From Anaerolineae bacterium (GTDB lineage: Bacteria; Chloroflexota; Anaerolineae; 4572-78; J111): a stretch of 64,000 nucleotides of DNA. Within the stretch, counting starts at the first letter, position 1. Each line of letters opens with the position of its first letter. A model generated the notes under the pieces. The model was not told the DNA's origin. It ran no database searches and worked only from the letters and a program-made list of their open reading frames with translations. Shown here piece by piece: positions 19,801-23,643 of the stretch. The stretch covers positions 378,029 to 442,028 of the forward strand of contig JAJVIM010000012.1 in assembly GCA_022071955.1 (NCBI GenBank), written 5' to 3'. The position numbers were made by a program, and so were the translations under genes.

Positions 19801-21381
19801 GCGCTCACCAATGGCCAGCACCGGGATGGTGGTTGGCAAGGTGCTGACCAGATTGGTGTAGCCGCTTCCGGGCACATCGTACACCGTGGCTGAATAGACT
19901 TCACCCAGGCCGGTGTTGCCAACTTCAATATTCCAGCCAATCTGGTCGCCAAAAGTGCCGCTTTGAATGACCGGCGTTTTGTTAATAATCAAATTTCCGC
20001 GGCCAACGGTAATGTTCGCCCCGGCATTGGTGGTAGAAACGCCGCTGTTGTTGTACACCGCGTCAACATCAAAACGCTGCCCGGAAAGGGCGGTGCCATC
20101 GGTTTGCCATTTTAAAGTGACGGTCACAATTTCACCGGGGCGCAAGTTAAAGGAGATCGTCGGCGTTACCGTGAGCGCCTTTTGGCTGTCAACATAAACG
20201 GCATTTACGGGGATGGTGCCGCTAATGGAACTGACCATTTGCACAGTGCCGAGCACATAGGTAAAGCCGACGCCCGGCTGCAACCCGCCGGAGTCGCGTA
20301 AAATGCTGGCTACCACATAAAAATCAAAACCGGTGGCTGTGCCGCCGTTGCGAATGGTCACGGTGTAGAAATTGCCGCCAACGGCTTCGTCGCCGGCGCT
20401 AACATTGGGCGGCGCCTGCGGGGTAACTACCAGGCCGTTAATCTGGGCCAAACTGCCGGCTTGCGGTTCGGCAAAGGGCTGCACCGGGGCGGCGGGCGGT
20501 AAATTGAACCAGCCGGGCAGCACCGAGGTGTTATCGGCAGCAATCAACGGCTGAACCGGCGGAGTCGGATTGGCCGGGCTGGCAAACCAGGCCGGCAATG
20601 GATTGACGATGTTAAATTTTGAATTTTCGCTATCGGAAGCGGCAGCGACGGCATTATTCGACGTAAAATCGGCCGGCATGGCCGGTCCGGCGGCCACATT
20701 GTGCTGGTCAATAACGGTGGGCGTTTGGCTGGCATCATTCGGCATAAAATCGGCCGGCATGGCCGGGCCGGCGGCCACATTGAGCTGGTCAATAACGGTG
20801 GGCGTTTGGCTGGCATCATTCGGCGCAAAATCGGCCGGCATGGCCGGGCCGGCCGCCACATTGAGCTGGTCAATAACGATGGGTGTTTCGCTGGCGGCCG
20901 GTTGGGGGACAGCAAACCAGGAGGGTAAAGGATTTACAATTTTAGCTTGTGGCTGTGGGCCCGGTAATTCAAACCAGGCCGGAAGTGGGTTGACGATGTG
21001 GGCTTTTGGTTTTTGGCCGGGTGTGGCAAACCAATTGGGTAGAATTGTTGTTTGCGGCCGGGCTTCGGCGGCGGGCGGCATATTGGCCAACACAGGCGGG
21101 GTTGAAAGCGTAAGGCCGGCGGTTTGGCTGTAATCGACTTTTGAAATGGCAGGCGGGGTAAACCAGGTGGGCAAAATCTCGGCGGCGTTCCGGCCAACCG
21201 ACGTTAAAGTATCCGGTTTAAAAATCATTACCGGCCGCGGCCGATGGTGAGCGTTTTCGGCGGGTGTACCCAGGTCAAGCTCTGCGGCCCGGGCCGGCAG
21301 GGCGTGAAACGGGATTAAATTCAAAATCAATGCAAACAGGCTGATTAGTGAGCCTATTTTTTGCCGAGTTGAACTCTCCAC
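1855..21381 (-). CDS. Giant secreted DUF11/SdrD-B/GEVED repeat surface protein (6,508 residues)
   Basis: GTG start at 21381, preceded by GAGAGAGG about 6 bases upstream. Residues 1-33 are a signal peptide ending around PARAAE. Residues about 40-310 are Pro-rich with LPxWFxxP motifs and three 27-residue tandem repeats. Residues about 330-3460 hold roughly twenty DUF11-type beta domains (VTYTLRITNNG...TDTLPAG), one carrying a LamG-like insertion near 2330-2500. Residues about 3465-6120 alternate six SdrD B-like domains (LGDYVWLDADYDG and similar, with Asp/Asn-rich Ca-binding-like turns) with ten GEVED modules (DLPDSYG...DDEDGV...WIDFNGNG...GEVEDY). Two more DUF11 domains precede a C-terminal domain ending YWLIDVDTQG and the tail IYLPLIFRQQN, a hydrophobic ending I associate with Chloroflexota secreted proteins. 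Likely a long filamentous adhesin or sheath protein. It lies 35 bases after the Sec-type redox gene and 8 before the C25 protease. Confidence 0.9.
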   Translation of the reverse strand: MESSTRQKIGSLISLFALILNLIPFHALPARAAELDLGTPAENAHHRPRPVMIFKPDTLTSVGRNAAEILPTWFTPPAISKVDYSQTAGLTLSTPPVLANMPPAAEARPQTTILPNWFATPGQKPKAHIVNPLPAWFELPGPQPQAKIVNPLPSWFAVPQPAASETPIVIDQLNVAAGPAMPADFAPNDASQTPTVIDQLNVAAGPAMPADFMPNDASQTPTVIDQHNVAAGPAMPADFTSNNAVAAASDSENSKFNIVNPLPAWFASPANPTPPVQPLIAADNTSVLPGWFNLPPAAPVQPFAEPQAGSLAQINGLVVTPQAPPNVSAGDEAVGGNFYTVTIRNGGTATGFDFYVVASILRDSGGLQPGVGFTYVLGTVQMVSSISGTIPVNAVYVDSQKALTVTPTISFNLRPGEIVTVTLKWQTDGTALSGQRFDVDAVYNNSGVSTTNAGANITVGRGNLIINKTPVIQSGTFGDQIGWNIEVGNTGLGEVYSATVYDVPGSGYTNLVSTLPTTIPVLAIGERRNYALTGTINSCTNLNNSAFAYWTIGNDEGNGTLANPVRSDADVIYNLLSPQVTVQNNNVTFGYCSQAPQTVVVTLTNASGAGAATNFRLISNQSFSSLNLNVVDTSPGWFFDGNRTFTSTNALLGGQTAVFTFTVQPQATVCGSETAGSFLLDTRFTGACSFPYNGPDALINYSYGTANDPSLTVSKNGTIAPDNRSVQFVVNFNAQNIEEISGPIVLTDDISTGFTIVNTSATVITGATLQQVGNRLIWTIPTGGSGNLSGQLTVDAQVITSALDQCAILYSNVVTATADVVCTLCNNRLQDTATVNLSPQIRRPLLQADINAIQFDYCAATPQQMVITVTNAATAGAAYSPTVQLLPISTYSTPSEQPYPGSVGDNPPLPNPQVSAGSVSAGWTYLAGSNSFLYTGNGGVLDPGQTITLAFNIDPPEICGNYYEWVPEFTITSQDACGLPAPPLDLVANPVTYDEQNVPRLGIEKTTAVTTPVSGVPFSYTVRFTARNAQNMSDTIRVRDDVPFAFTILTVTGRVTYRPGNVLYALTGTNTTPAGLVPTSTIVTDSVTNRLTWDVPVVIITPTEAFTLEGELIYYVMPDPNIATECGASTNYNNAATGTAGDRCPTCPGIGPVNSIAPIQIEPGKIDANVQPKSATTNGEVCGLLQVTNVYSDIFVTNWQQVFFTETLGIGSGLNPGDLSYVAPTLAVFIDNTDVTTAVTIVQSAPQLVLEFDNIPGTGIVTGSHNFSIAYSLYVSDTLLVGAPERTISTTSQFQVRNIETVGICGTGDDYLFEQVATTTVRRADLQIDISPSSFVGCADVPVTLTVSDDQLLNYGLDATNVVVTFSVPSPDFGSISTDTNDYSYGGAFAGNVPTVTFGANVITWTFPNPFTSATVTSGTLTGTITFSMTRSCSAPQIEAGVQFDSQCGVTYNDSAFNNNVVQVPDVFLFVTPGDGFPLTQRRANWRIYAFNGGDGIAGRTLITDVMGVGLRFVTYTTNITSQVNLLTPGPYTAGQTIVWEVLNLQPQQQLELNVDAVDAVACIGLDTTIYLDNSCLGDYSCGNVQSDTIRFSRPITGVRSSNAQTADIGFCDVGEVVLTVKNASAQAHIYNVIITETLTTLSYVPGSARITVTDRNNTPYPGLINIPLEPITQAGFSLTGTALMTMEWAISGSTDITTARLLLEDRAAEDTFSIRFLVESDCASPLLNLVQATAGGEEPCGTFFFRDETAVTLDTIEPAITMTKVGRNVTKNTTFSSTVFGEPGDVVVWRIAVSNAATAFDAKNLQVVDSLPLNMNVFTPTASSADGGIITTTPGTVVWDLGDLPADGVDRVLLITATVNLTDINACLLQTENQAVATYGCDAGCRANPITATAELRSQPVITVQLPLLTQLNVCGDPITITLFNPYLPVYSLTLTDTLPAGFAFDGLITVTHNLTSGDYSPDGIVTANGGATAIFTWTTLPVGIFTLTFRTAPSVTAGTCYVNFGNQNQVDLDYDDNPVCSPTGPYTSTAIGAANVLTPGIVIGKIPLNQNVQRGDIITWTVRVTNTGLGEARNLVVTDTLSPGFAGAFTAGNGSFGETPVTSSQQAVWTLTQPLPSGSVWQAVLTATVPGSGGSLNNNVQVIGNCDTGCEHTNASTLAYASLAEFIKGPQIQTGTIGDLAVFTFTGFIDGIDFDYDGVAITDALPTGLGFVAATLAYTTDADASDAGPNPFPGIAPSQSPANGQSGNVIWQLGSVSGTVEIAGVITTVIQNINTNIQGVSRTNNILLTYRESGSNFTFSFTDTAQVDIIEPLLHIGKTYVTSAGCNALLFADNFNSGASPSWQGIVASFSVNNGLMEPDTPFVNMNHGGPTNLSDYSYSMIARANTGGVLRLGMVFRYRDNSNFNYFAWENGGFINVFSRVGGSDTGFAATTYGTGPVVGRWYHFELKVEGSLLRLYIDNQLVLQATDPQGALAGGIGLVALGSASFDDVLVTRLGTSGCFVGAGDLVTYTLTISNQGASAGHDLVITDDIPAGMQLVSYQVVSNGGSSNITGPAVGARNLLTWTVGYLTPTVPYNPLAHTSINIEVVLQVDDTISANTTLSNQASLIYDGQPITGPVGIQRSYSGGSHSTAIRTVDGTITKTRLYDPPPTATLGTLVTYTLIVPSVPITAALYNVVITDQLNSPLFYIEDVTLGGVYTNGVPTFNRATGRITATFDAIPANAQAFVTITTRISHEFPLPATDPNSGDVITNSATFTHATANNTTLTRTNVVTTNVGEPRVSVTKVVTSSTGSLTNLDGNAIVTYTLRLVNNGNSPAYSVHITDSIPAGISVTQVLPGYPNSGPVLAPNVLTWTVDVISNVAPANVVTLTYVAALSEALSNSALTNTVDVRSHSLTETIPGVRPYLTDTTAVITTGLLSLVKATDPITLKVGDVVTYSLVFSVPAGLVGMGGNSYLLDVLPAGLRFIPGSESLASSPAGVITTAQQTGFIGSSQAITWTFGQPITSPQSQPTFITVTFQAQATGAGNTWLPDQTLIYTITNVATLTQRSTFINDDSVNNRVIQPELTILKESIPASGETVIGGQLITYTLRITNNGYAPAYDVVVTDTLPVGVIYQQTISNPTGATVITTTQSGQLLTYDISEIEAGPGATLLITIEVQVESLITANVVLTNNARIPTYDSQPGSGPQTGLAPTQRVYTDGQSSVFHVTAQAGIVKAVTPPTATLGSVITYVLLVPEPPITATMFNVTVSDTLDSRLDLQQVIADGGGAVITAGNTLTVTYAQIDANQQRRITVTAILSDNLGALDPQVITNVAVLSHATSVTVSNQPVFTVTEPNVLITKTGAALSGSPNTTLYTLTLVNNGTSPAYDLNIVDTLPAGIVASGISNGGVLINNGAAISWTITFLDVGQQLQLTYNGALTEPIYASDLFTNTAVVTNTSLTSTIPGVRTYTDTSQAVVRWPLGRLGDYVWLDADYDGQQGTSGAEQPFSGVVVNLYNTVSGTLIATTTTDSNGRYFFEYLPLDISYTVQLAPENFTTGVLSPYLQTRLTVGNPISDSNASITATYLANGYAITTTLTPAFTEDLTLDYGFVPRMALGNQVWFDTNNNGVFNVGTEPPISNVVVELYEDTDGSGDYTPGVDQFISTTTTLAGGFYTFTNLFPGSYLVVITDTNFAPGGALDGYITSTTAVSGNSDLNNNNHGVATGALGAGGYVASTVVDLVALTEPDDGGNANYTIDFGFVRYDFGDLPDTGLVQQTGYATFTYPTQLGDDGARHVILPNNNPTLGSRVDAEVNGQPNVPATGDDIANSGNVYPDGAGPADDEDGVILPPVLIPGEQMVITVTALSLANGGADGQLTGWIDFNGDGQLSVGERIVLGQLITAGATVVIPFTVPLNATGGITTYARFRFSAVSETVTAPTGVALSGEVEDYAVPVVPLDWGDLPDTTLLQQTGYASFTYPTGATDNGPRHIILPANNPTLGGIVDAETNGQPSVNADGDDTANSTLVFPTGSTPADDEDGVQFSGPLVPGETLVLTVSASAAASGYLNAWIDFNGNGVFDAGEQVALNSLITAGTFITIPVSVPVTATQGITTFARFRFSSQQDLQPTGLANDGEIEDYAVPVVALDYGDLPDSSTGNTYPTRNTDNGARHIIVVGNNPTLGDRVDAETDGQPSTQANGDDTATSPILVYGLPGADDEDGITFDTLLIPGQPATITVRTLSAANGGADGALNAWIDFNGNGALDANEQIVTNTALAAGSTVQVSFVVPSSTVTGSVYSRFRLSSDTAGSSSPTGLASDGEVEDYVVRISEVDLGDLPESRGYPTLLAGSGAAHLIDGTYLGAGVDAELDGQPSDGANGDDNTATDDEDGVVFLTPFIAGREAQIRVTAGTTGYLNSWFDFDGDGALDVYTITNVTGPAAVTPGQSNSDIFFSATGDYTLTLQVPNVTISSSLYSRFRYTTNPGEANTPTGVANSGEVEDYVLMSLGDFVWRDDGSGGGTPDDGIWQTTEPVISNVVLVLLNSSGITVTDGAGNAVTTTTDANGRYLFTGLTPGDYSVLVAPGNFQSGGPLLGLSSSTGAGAPNDDFNETADENGIDNAAPEVNGIRSGNITLVIGTEPITDTPSGSGGDANSNLTLDFGFLPLDWGDLPDTSLSNTYPTTLADNGPRHVIQAINNPTLGSQIDAETDGQPSTGADGDDTANLDDEDGVVWSSLLRGQTSTFTVTTSGSTGFLNGWIDWNGDGDFDDAGEQVFTGQNLALGSNSLNVSVPATATITGSIYMRFRYSTSDTLSYTGFAPDGEVEDYITRIVVYDLGDLPETRGYPTLLASSGAAHIIDGTYLGAGVDAELDGQPTDGANGDDNTATDDEDGVVFLTPFIAGREAQIRVTAGTTGYLNSWFDFDGDGALDVYTITNVTGPAAVTPGQSNSDIFFSATGDYTITLQVPNVTISSSLYSRFRYTANPGEANTPTGVANSGEVEDYVLMSLGDFVWRDDGSGTAYNNGRYEPLAGETPISNVVLVLLNSSGITITDGAGNAVTTTTDANGRYLFTGLTPGDYSVLVAPGNFQPGGSLAGLSSSTGAGAPNDDFNETADENGIDNAAPEVNGIRSGNITLAIGTEPITDTPSGSGGDANSNLTLDFGFTPLLSLGNFVWFDGNDNGTFDTGEPGIPGVDVELYIDTNGDGVYTPGVDQFISGTTTLPGGIYTFTNLPPAGYVVVITSTNFTGTGALVDYITSTTAIPSDRNPGSDNTNHGYLNGTFGSGGFVGSTVITLTPGLEPNDAGRANYTIDFSFIRADLGDLPDSYGTTLAANGPYHVILPTNNPTLGADVDAETDGRPTTDATGDDVTNRDDEDGVRLDSRIVSGRVATFTVTGTNVAGAVLNAWIDWNGNGVFDAGEQVFTNTTLVAGPNVLTVSVPGIVLSSTINTRWRYSTDAAGSSTPTGRASDGEVEDHQYAPTVYDWGDLPDSYGTTLAANGPRHVVLPANNPTLGSDVDTEDDGLPTGNATGDDTDNRDDEDGVRLNSPLIPGAVATFTVTGTNVTGAVLNAWIDWNNNGTFDAGERVFTNTTLLAGPNTLTVTVPNIPLSSTVNTRWRYSTDTVGSSSPTGEATNGEVEDHQYPVPPLDMGDLPQGLYPTTLAANGARHVIISGTNPTLGQGVDSETDGQPSVNADGDDLNPTTWYGATPAGTDDEDGVVWSSLVAGQPASVTVSALPAADGGADGLLNAWIDFNGNGVLDDAGEQIASNVSIAAGGSTVINFTVPVSVASQLYSRFRFSSAGNDAPTGIALDGEVEDYVRPAQTADWGDLPAGYGTLLANNGPRHIIDGTFLGSIVDAEGNGVPSGGANGDDLNNTLDDEDGVVFLTPFVAGQPALIRVTAGTTGYLNSWFDFDGDGTLDTFTITDINGTPVSQLSNTDIFFNAAGDYTITLQVPNVTISSSLYSRFRYTTNPNEANTPIGLAPSGEVEDYVLLSLGNLVWRDDGSGGGTPNNGIIDGGEQGIPNVVLELRDGAGNPVTDGAGNPVTTTTDANGRYLFPGLPPGDYTVFIPPSQFGPGGPLANHLSSSPNVVNPNNNVDENGDENGLNSNTPDTSGITSGIITLTPGQEPSGNGNSNLTLDFGFVPLVPGITVFKDVTASPNVISATVTYTLRITNSGQITYTSLLVTDTLPAGITYAGNPSQSPATVNGQQIVWLIPGPVVPSQSLTITFEANVQTGSPGTFINVVTGTGFFTNGSVTDDDDVPLIVTDPALQVIKSLVSTSTGLVTFNIRVINLGPSRLDTVPLFDQFTGPVAYLSSNPPADAFTNPTTSTNSGLIIWTDLTNLNTPPFNAPHNLEPGEHFDVTSVFSITTRDTTFAMVNTAIVSGALDRFTNRANDGSDVETVVGPTAVNLLYFEGAGQTDGVRLRWATAVEIDNYGFMLRRSKTGNYEDAVDVTFVPAEGKNSGATYEYLDRDVTLGETYTYWLIDVDTQGLETRHGPVQITFDGSTNSASTIIYLPLIFRQQN
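5945..8460. repeat. Internal direct duplication in the giant gene (offset about 1.5 kb)
   Basis: About 1.0 kb beginning near 5945 recurs almost identically beginning near 7448. Matching landmarks at 5957/7460 and 6582/8082 give offsets of 1,503 and 1,500 bases, so a codon-sized indel separates the copies. Each copy encodes the end of a GEVED domain, an SdrD B-like domain and the start of the next GEVED module, so the reading frame is preserved. A more diverged relative lies near 3450-3790. The high DNA identity, beyond that of other modules in the gene, points to a recent duplication or gene conversion. Confidence 0.85.
13870..14400 (-). other. LamG/concanavalin-like domain inserted in a DUF11 domain of the giant protein
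   Basis: Between HIGKTYVTSAGCN and SGCFVGAGDLVTYTLTISNQ the giant protein carries about 170 residues unlike its other repeats: LFADNFNSGASPSWQG, then FVNMNHGG, YSYSMIARANTGG, FRYRDNSNFNYFAWENGG, RWYHFELKVEGSLLRLYIDN and ASFDDVLVTRLG. This is the pattern of a jelly-roll LamG/DUF1080-like carbohydrate-binding domain. The DNA is visibly more AT-rich than the flanking repeats, consistent with later acquisition. The insertion sits between the first strand of a DUF11 domain and the rest of it, with a Cys at each junction that could form a disulfide (inference). Confidence 0.7.
20641..20900. repeat. Three 81-bp tandem repeats encoding a 27-residue unit
   Basis: The string CTGGTCAATAACG recurs at 20704, 20785 and 20866, exactly 81 bases apart. 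Each unit encodes, in the giant protein, a peptide built around TPTVIDQLNVAAGPAMPADF followed by a short acidic/Asn linker. Copies differ by a few bases only. The repeat lies in the Pro-rich region just after the signal peptide. Confidence 0.9.
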
Positions 21382-21416
21382 AGTGCACCTCTCTCTCCCG
21401 CAGCCGTGCCGTTCAC

Positions 21417-23111
21417 TTACTGGGGTGGCAGATTAGCTAAAATCAAATCGTTAGTGGGGCGATCGTTGATGTTTTGGCCAATATGGGACCATACAATTTG
21501 GCCCACTTTGTTGATGATGAAAACGGCCGGCGTGGCAACACGATCATTCAACAGGTTGTATACCCCGTAGGCATCGGCGACGCTGTGATCGGCATCGGCC
21601 AGAATGGGGTAAGTTGCGCCGGTATCGTTGGCCGAGGCCAAAGCCCCGGCCTGATCCTGAACAGCCAGCGCTACCACCTGCGCATTTTGTTGTTGAAATC
21701 TGGGTAAATCGTTTTCCAACTGAACCAGTTGGTTTCGGCAGATACCTCAAGTGTGGCCTCGATAGAAAACTAAAACAAGAGTACTTTTGTCCTGATAATC
21801 CGCCAGGGCAACGGGGTCACCCGTGGCCGATGGCAGGGTAAAGTCCGGGGCAACCGGCAGGCCAGCTTCCGATTGAGCCGAAACGGCCGGTTGCGCCCCC
21901 GGCTCCGCCTGAGACTCGGCTGGCGGCATTTCTACGGTAGCCGCCATCGGTTCAAGCAGGGGAGCCAGATAGCTGTTGATGGTGGTTTCATCCAGCGGGC
22001 CAACATGGCGCGCCGAAATCACGCCGTTGGCATCAACAAACACAGTGGTGGGAATGCCGCGCACTTTGTAGGCCACGCCGCTAACTGCACCATCGCCATC
22101 GAGTACAATGGGAAAGGTTATCCCCAACTCATTAACAAAGCCGGCCACCTGCTCCGGCTGTTCTTTTACATCAACTGCCACAAAGCCAATGCGGTCGCCG
22201 TAAGTTTCGTAGGCGGCCTGCAACGCCGGCAGTTCCCGGCGGCAGGGAGGACACCATGTAGCCCAAAAATTGATGATGGCCGGTTTGCCGCGGAGTTCGT
22301 TTAAAGCAAGCGTGCCGCCATTAAGCAGCGGCAGAGAAAAATCGGGGGCGGCATTGCCGGGATCAGAGCCAACAGGAACATCGGGTGGCGGCGCGGCCGG
22401 CGCGGGCTGGGTTTCGGCCACGCTGGCCGCCGGAACCGCCGTTGGCGGCGAATTTTCTACGGCAGGCGGTGTGGACGCGACATTGGCCAAAGCACGATAG
22501 ACCCCAATTTCGGCGGAAGCTCTGGCCTGGGCCAACCACTGGTTAAGATCCGTGCCCTGCTGAGAAACCCGCCCCAACGCCGACTCAACCTGCAACAGGC
22601 GAGACATCCGCGCCGTCAGGTCAGCCTGTGTCAGATTGGCTTCGGCCAACGCGGTTTCCAGCGCCGGGGCAGAAACGTTCCAGGCAGCAGACAGGGTATC
22701 GATCCGAGCCGAAACTTCGGCGGCGAGCGGGGCCGGCACATCCGGCTGCTGCTCTAACACTAAAATTTCGTTGACCAACCGGTCCAATGTTTCTTCGGCG
22801 GTAGGCACCGGCTGGTGAGCGAGTTTGCTCATTACCGCATCGAGCTGGGCCGCTTTTTGCCACATTTGCCGGGAAATATTCACATCGTTAACGGTGGCCA
22901 CAATTTCGTCGGTGGGTGTGGGAGCCGGGGTTGCCGGCCGGTTGTTGGTTTCTGCCGGTTGAGACACCGGTTCGGGAACTTCGGTGGAGGTATCAGGTGA
23001 GGCCAGCCAGCTCATTAGTAACATTAAACCCACAAGTGCAGCTAACGCTACAACAACGATAACCACAACAGATTGAAGGCGTTTGTTATTAATAAACTGA
23101 GACAGTGTCAT
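21417..23111 (-). CDS. Membrane-anchored SurA_N-like/TlpA/peroxiredoxin-like fusion, apparent selenoprotein (in-frame TGA = U455)
   Basis: ATG at 23111; read through the TGA at 21747-21749 it gives 564 residues. Residues about 15-37 form an N-terminal membrane anchor; 68-205 resemble the SurA N-terminal chaperone helix bundle (EIVATVNDVNISRQMW); a Pro/Ala linker follows; 250-395 are a TlpA/ResA thioredoxin domain with C287-P-P-C290; 425-564 are an AhpC/TSA-type domain. The stop falls exactly at the first Cys of the second redox motif: FYRGHT-U-GIC-RNQL, where homologues normally have FYRGxWCPxCRxQL. The frame then continues with intact domain sequence (ALAVQDQ, YPILADADHSVADAYGV, ATPAVFIINKVGQIVW) to a true stop at 21417. 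A hairpin after the TGA has bacterial SECIS geometry. Probable extracytoplasmic thiol/selenol reductase or peroxidase. If Sec were not inserted, a 454-residue TlpA protein would result. SelA, SelB, tRNA-Sec and SelD must be encoded elsewhere. Confidence 0.8.
21716..21732 (-). promoter_or_regulatory. Candidate bacterial SECIS hairpin
   Basis: On the coding (minus) strand the sequence CCAACTG-GTT-CAGTTGG forms a perfect 7-bp stem with a 3-nt loop. The loop begins 21 nt after the in-frame TGA and its first base is G. As I recall, bacterial SECIS elements lie just downstream of UGA within the coding region and have a short apical loop with an early G. The spacing fits, but thermodynamic and covariation support were not computed. 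Confidence 0.7.
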
Positions 23112-23506
23112 GAGATACCCAAGGTTTATTCAGGCCACAATGCCAAAGTAATTGTAGTTTGAGGGAATTTAAATTCAGAACTTGTTGAGGCAAGAGTTGC
23201 TCTCACATACGCTGCCAAATATTTAAGGGCATCCGATGGAAGCATACTTTTGGTAGGCCAGCGTTGAATAACTCAACTAATATCAATAATAGCATAAGCG
23301 CACCAAAGTAGCAATGCCCCGGCCAAATGCACCGGTATTAAAAGTCGTTTCTTGCTGACAAAAGTTACGCCTATTTGGGGCAATTTTATCAAACCATACT
23401 AGATATGGTGGTGTTGGCCCAAATTAATTGAGCTATGCTCATACTTTCCCAGAAATCGGTTAGAAAATTCTAACAAACTCTAACGGTTCACCATCATTTC
23501 ACAAAC
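23112..23506. other. AT-rich divergent intergenic region
   Basis: This lies between the divergently transcribed selenoprotein gene and the RodZ-like gene. It is noticeably AT-richer than the surrounding coding DNA. I find no convincing ORF, tRNA or terminator here. It presumably holds the promoter for the minus-strand surface operon, but no -35/-10 pair on that strand is good enough to call. Confidence 0.5.
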
Positions 23507-23534
23507 TTGACTCCTTTGGCGGGAAGTGTAAGAT
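23507..23534 (+). promoter_or_regulatory. Sigma-70-type promoter upstream of the RodZ-like gene
   Basis: TTGACT at 23507-23512 is separated by 16 bases from TAAGAT at 23529-23534. It reads toward the RodZ-like gene, leaving a leader of about 100 bases. Prediction from consensus only. Confidence 0.5.
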
Positions 23535-23643
23535 ACAACGTTGCGATTTGTCTGCTTCACTTTTGGGAAGGAAGGGAGGGGCAAGCAGCACCGGGGCGGC
23601 TATTCAGGCCGGTTCCCCGTATTTGCTTTAGGGAGATGCGCAC

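Noticed and set aside
20641..20900. CRISPR-like regular repeats
   Set aside because: The 81-base units are uninterrupted tandem coding repeats without spacers and lie in frame in the giant gene.
21417..21719. A separate 100-residue redoxin gene starting at TTG 21719
   Set aside because: Its beginning lacks the first strands and catalytic motif of the fold, which are supplied in the same frame upstream of the TGA; read-through is the simpler reading.
23350..23372. Second CRP/FNR-type site near 23355 (TGAC-AAAA-GTTA)
   Set aside because: It breaks the dyad at one position and lacks a well-placed promoter on either strand.
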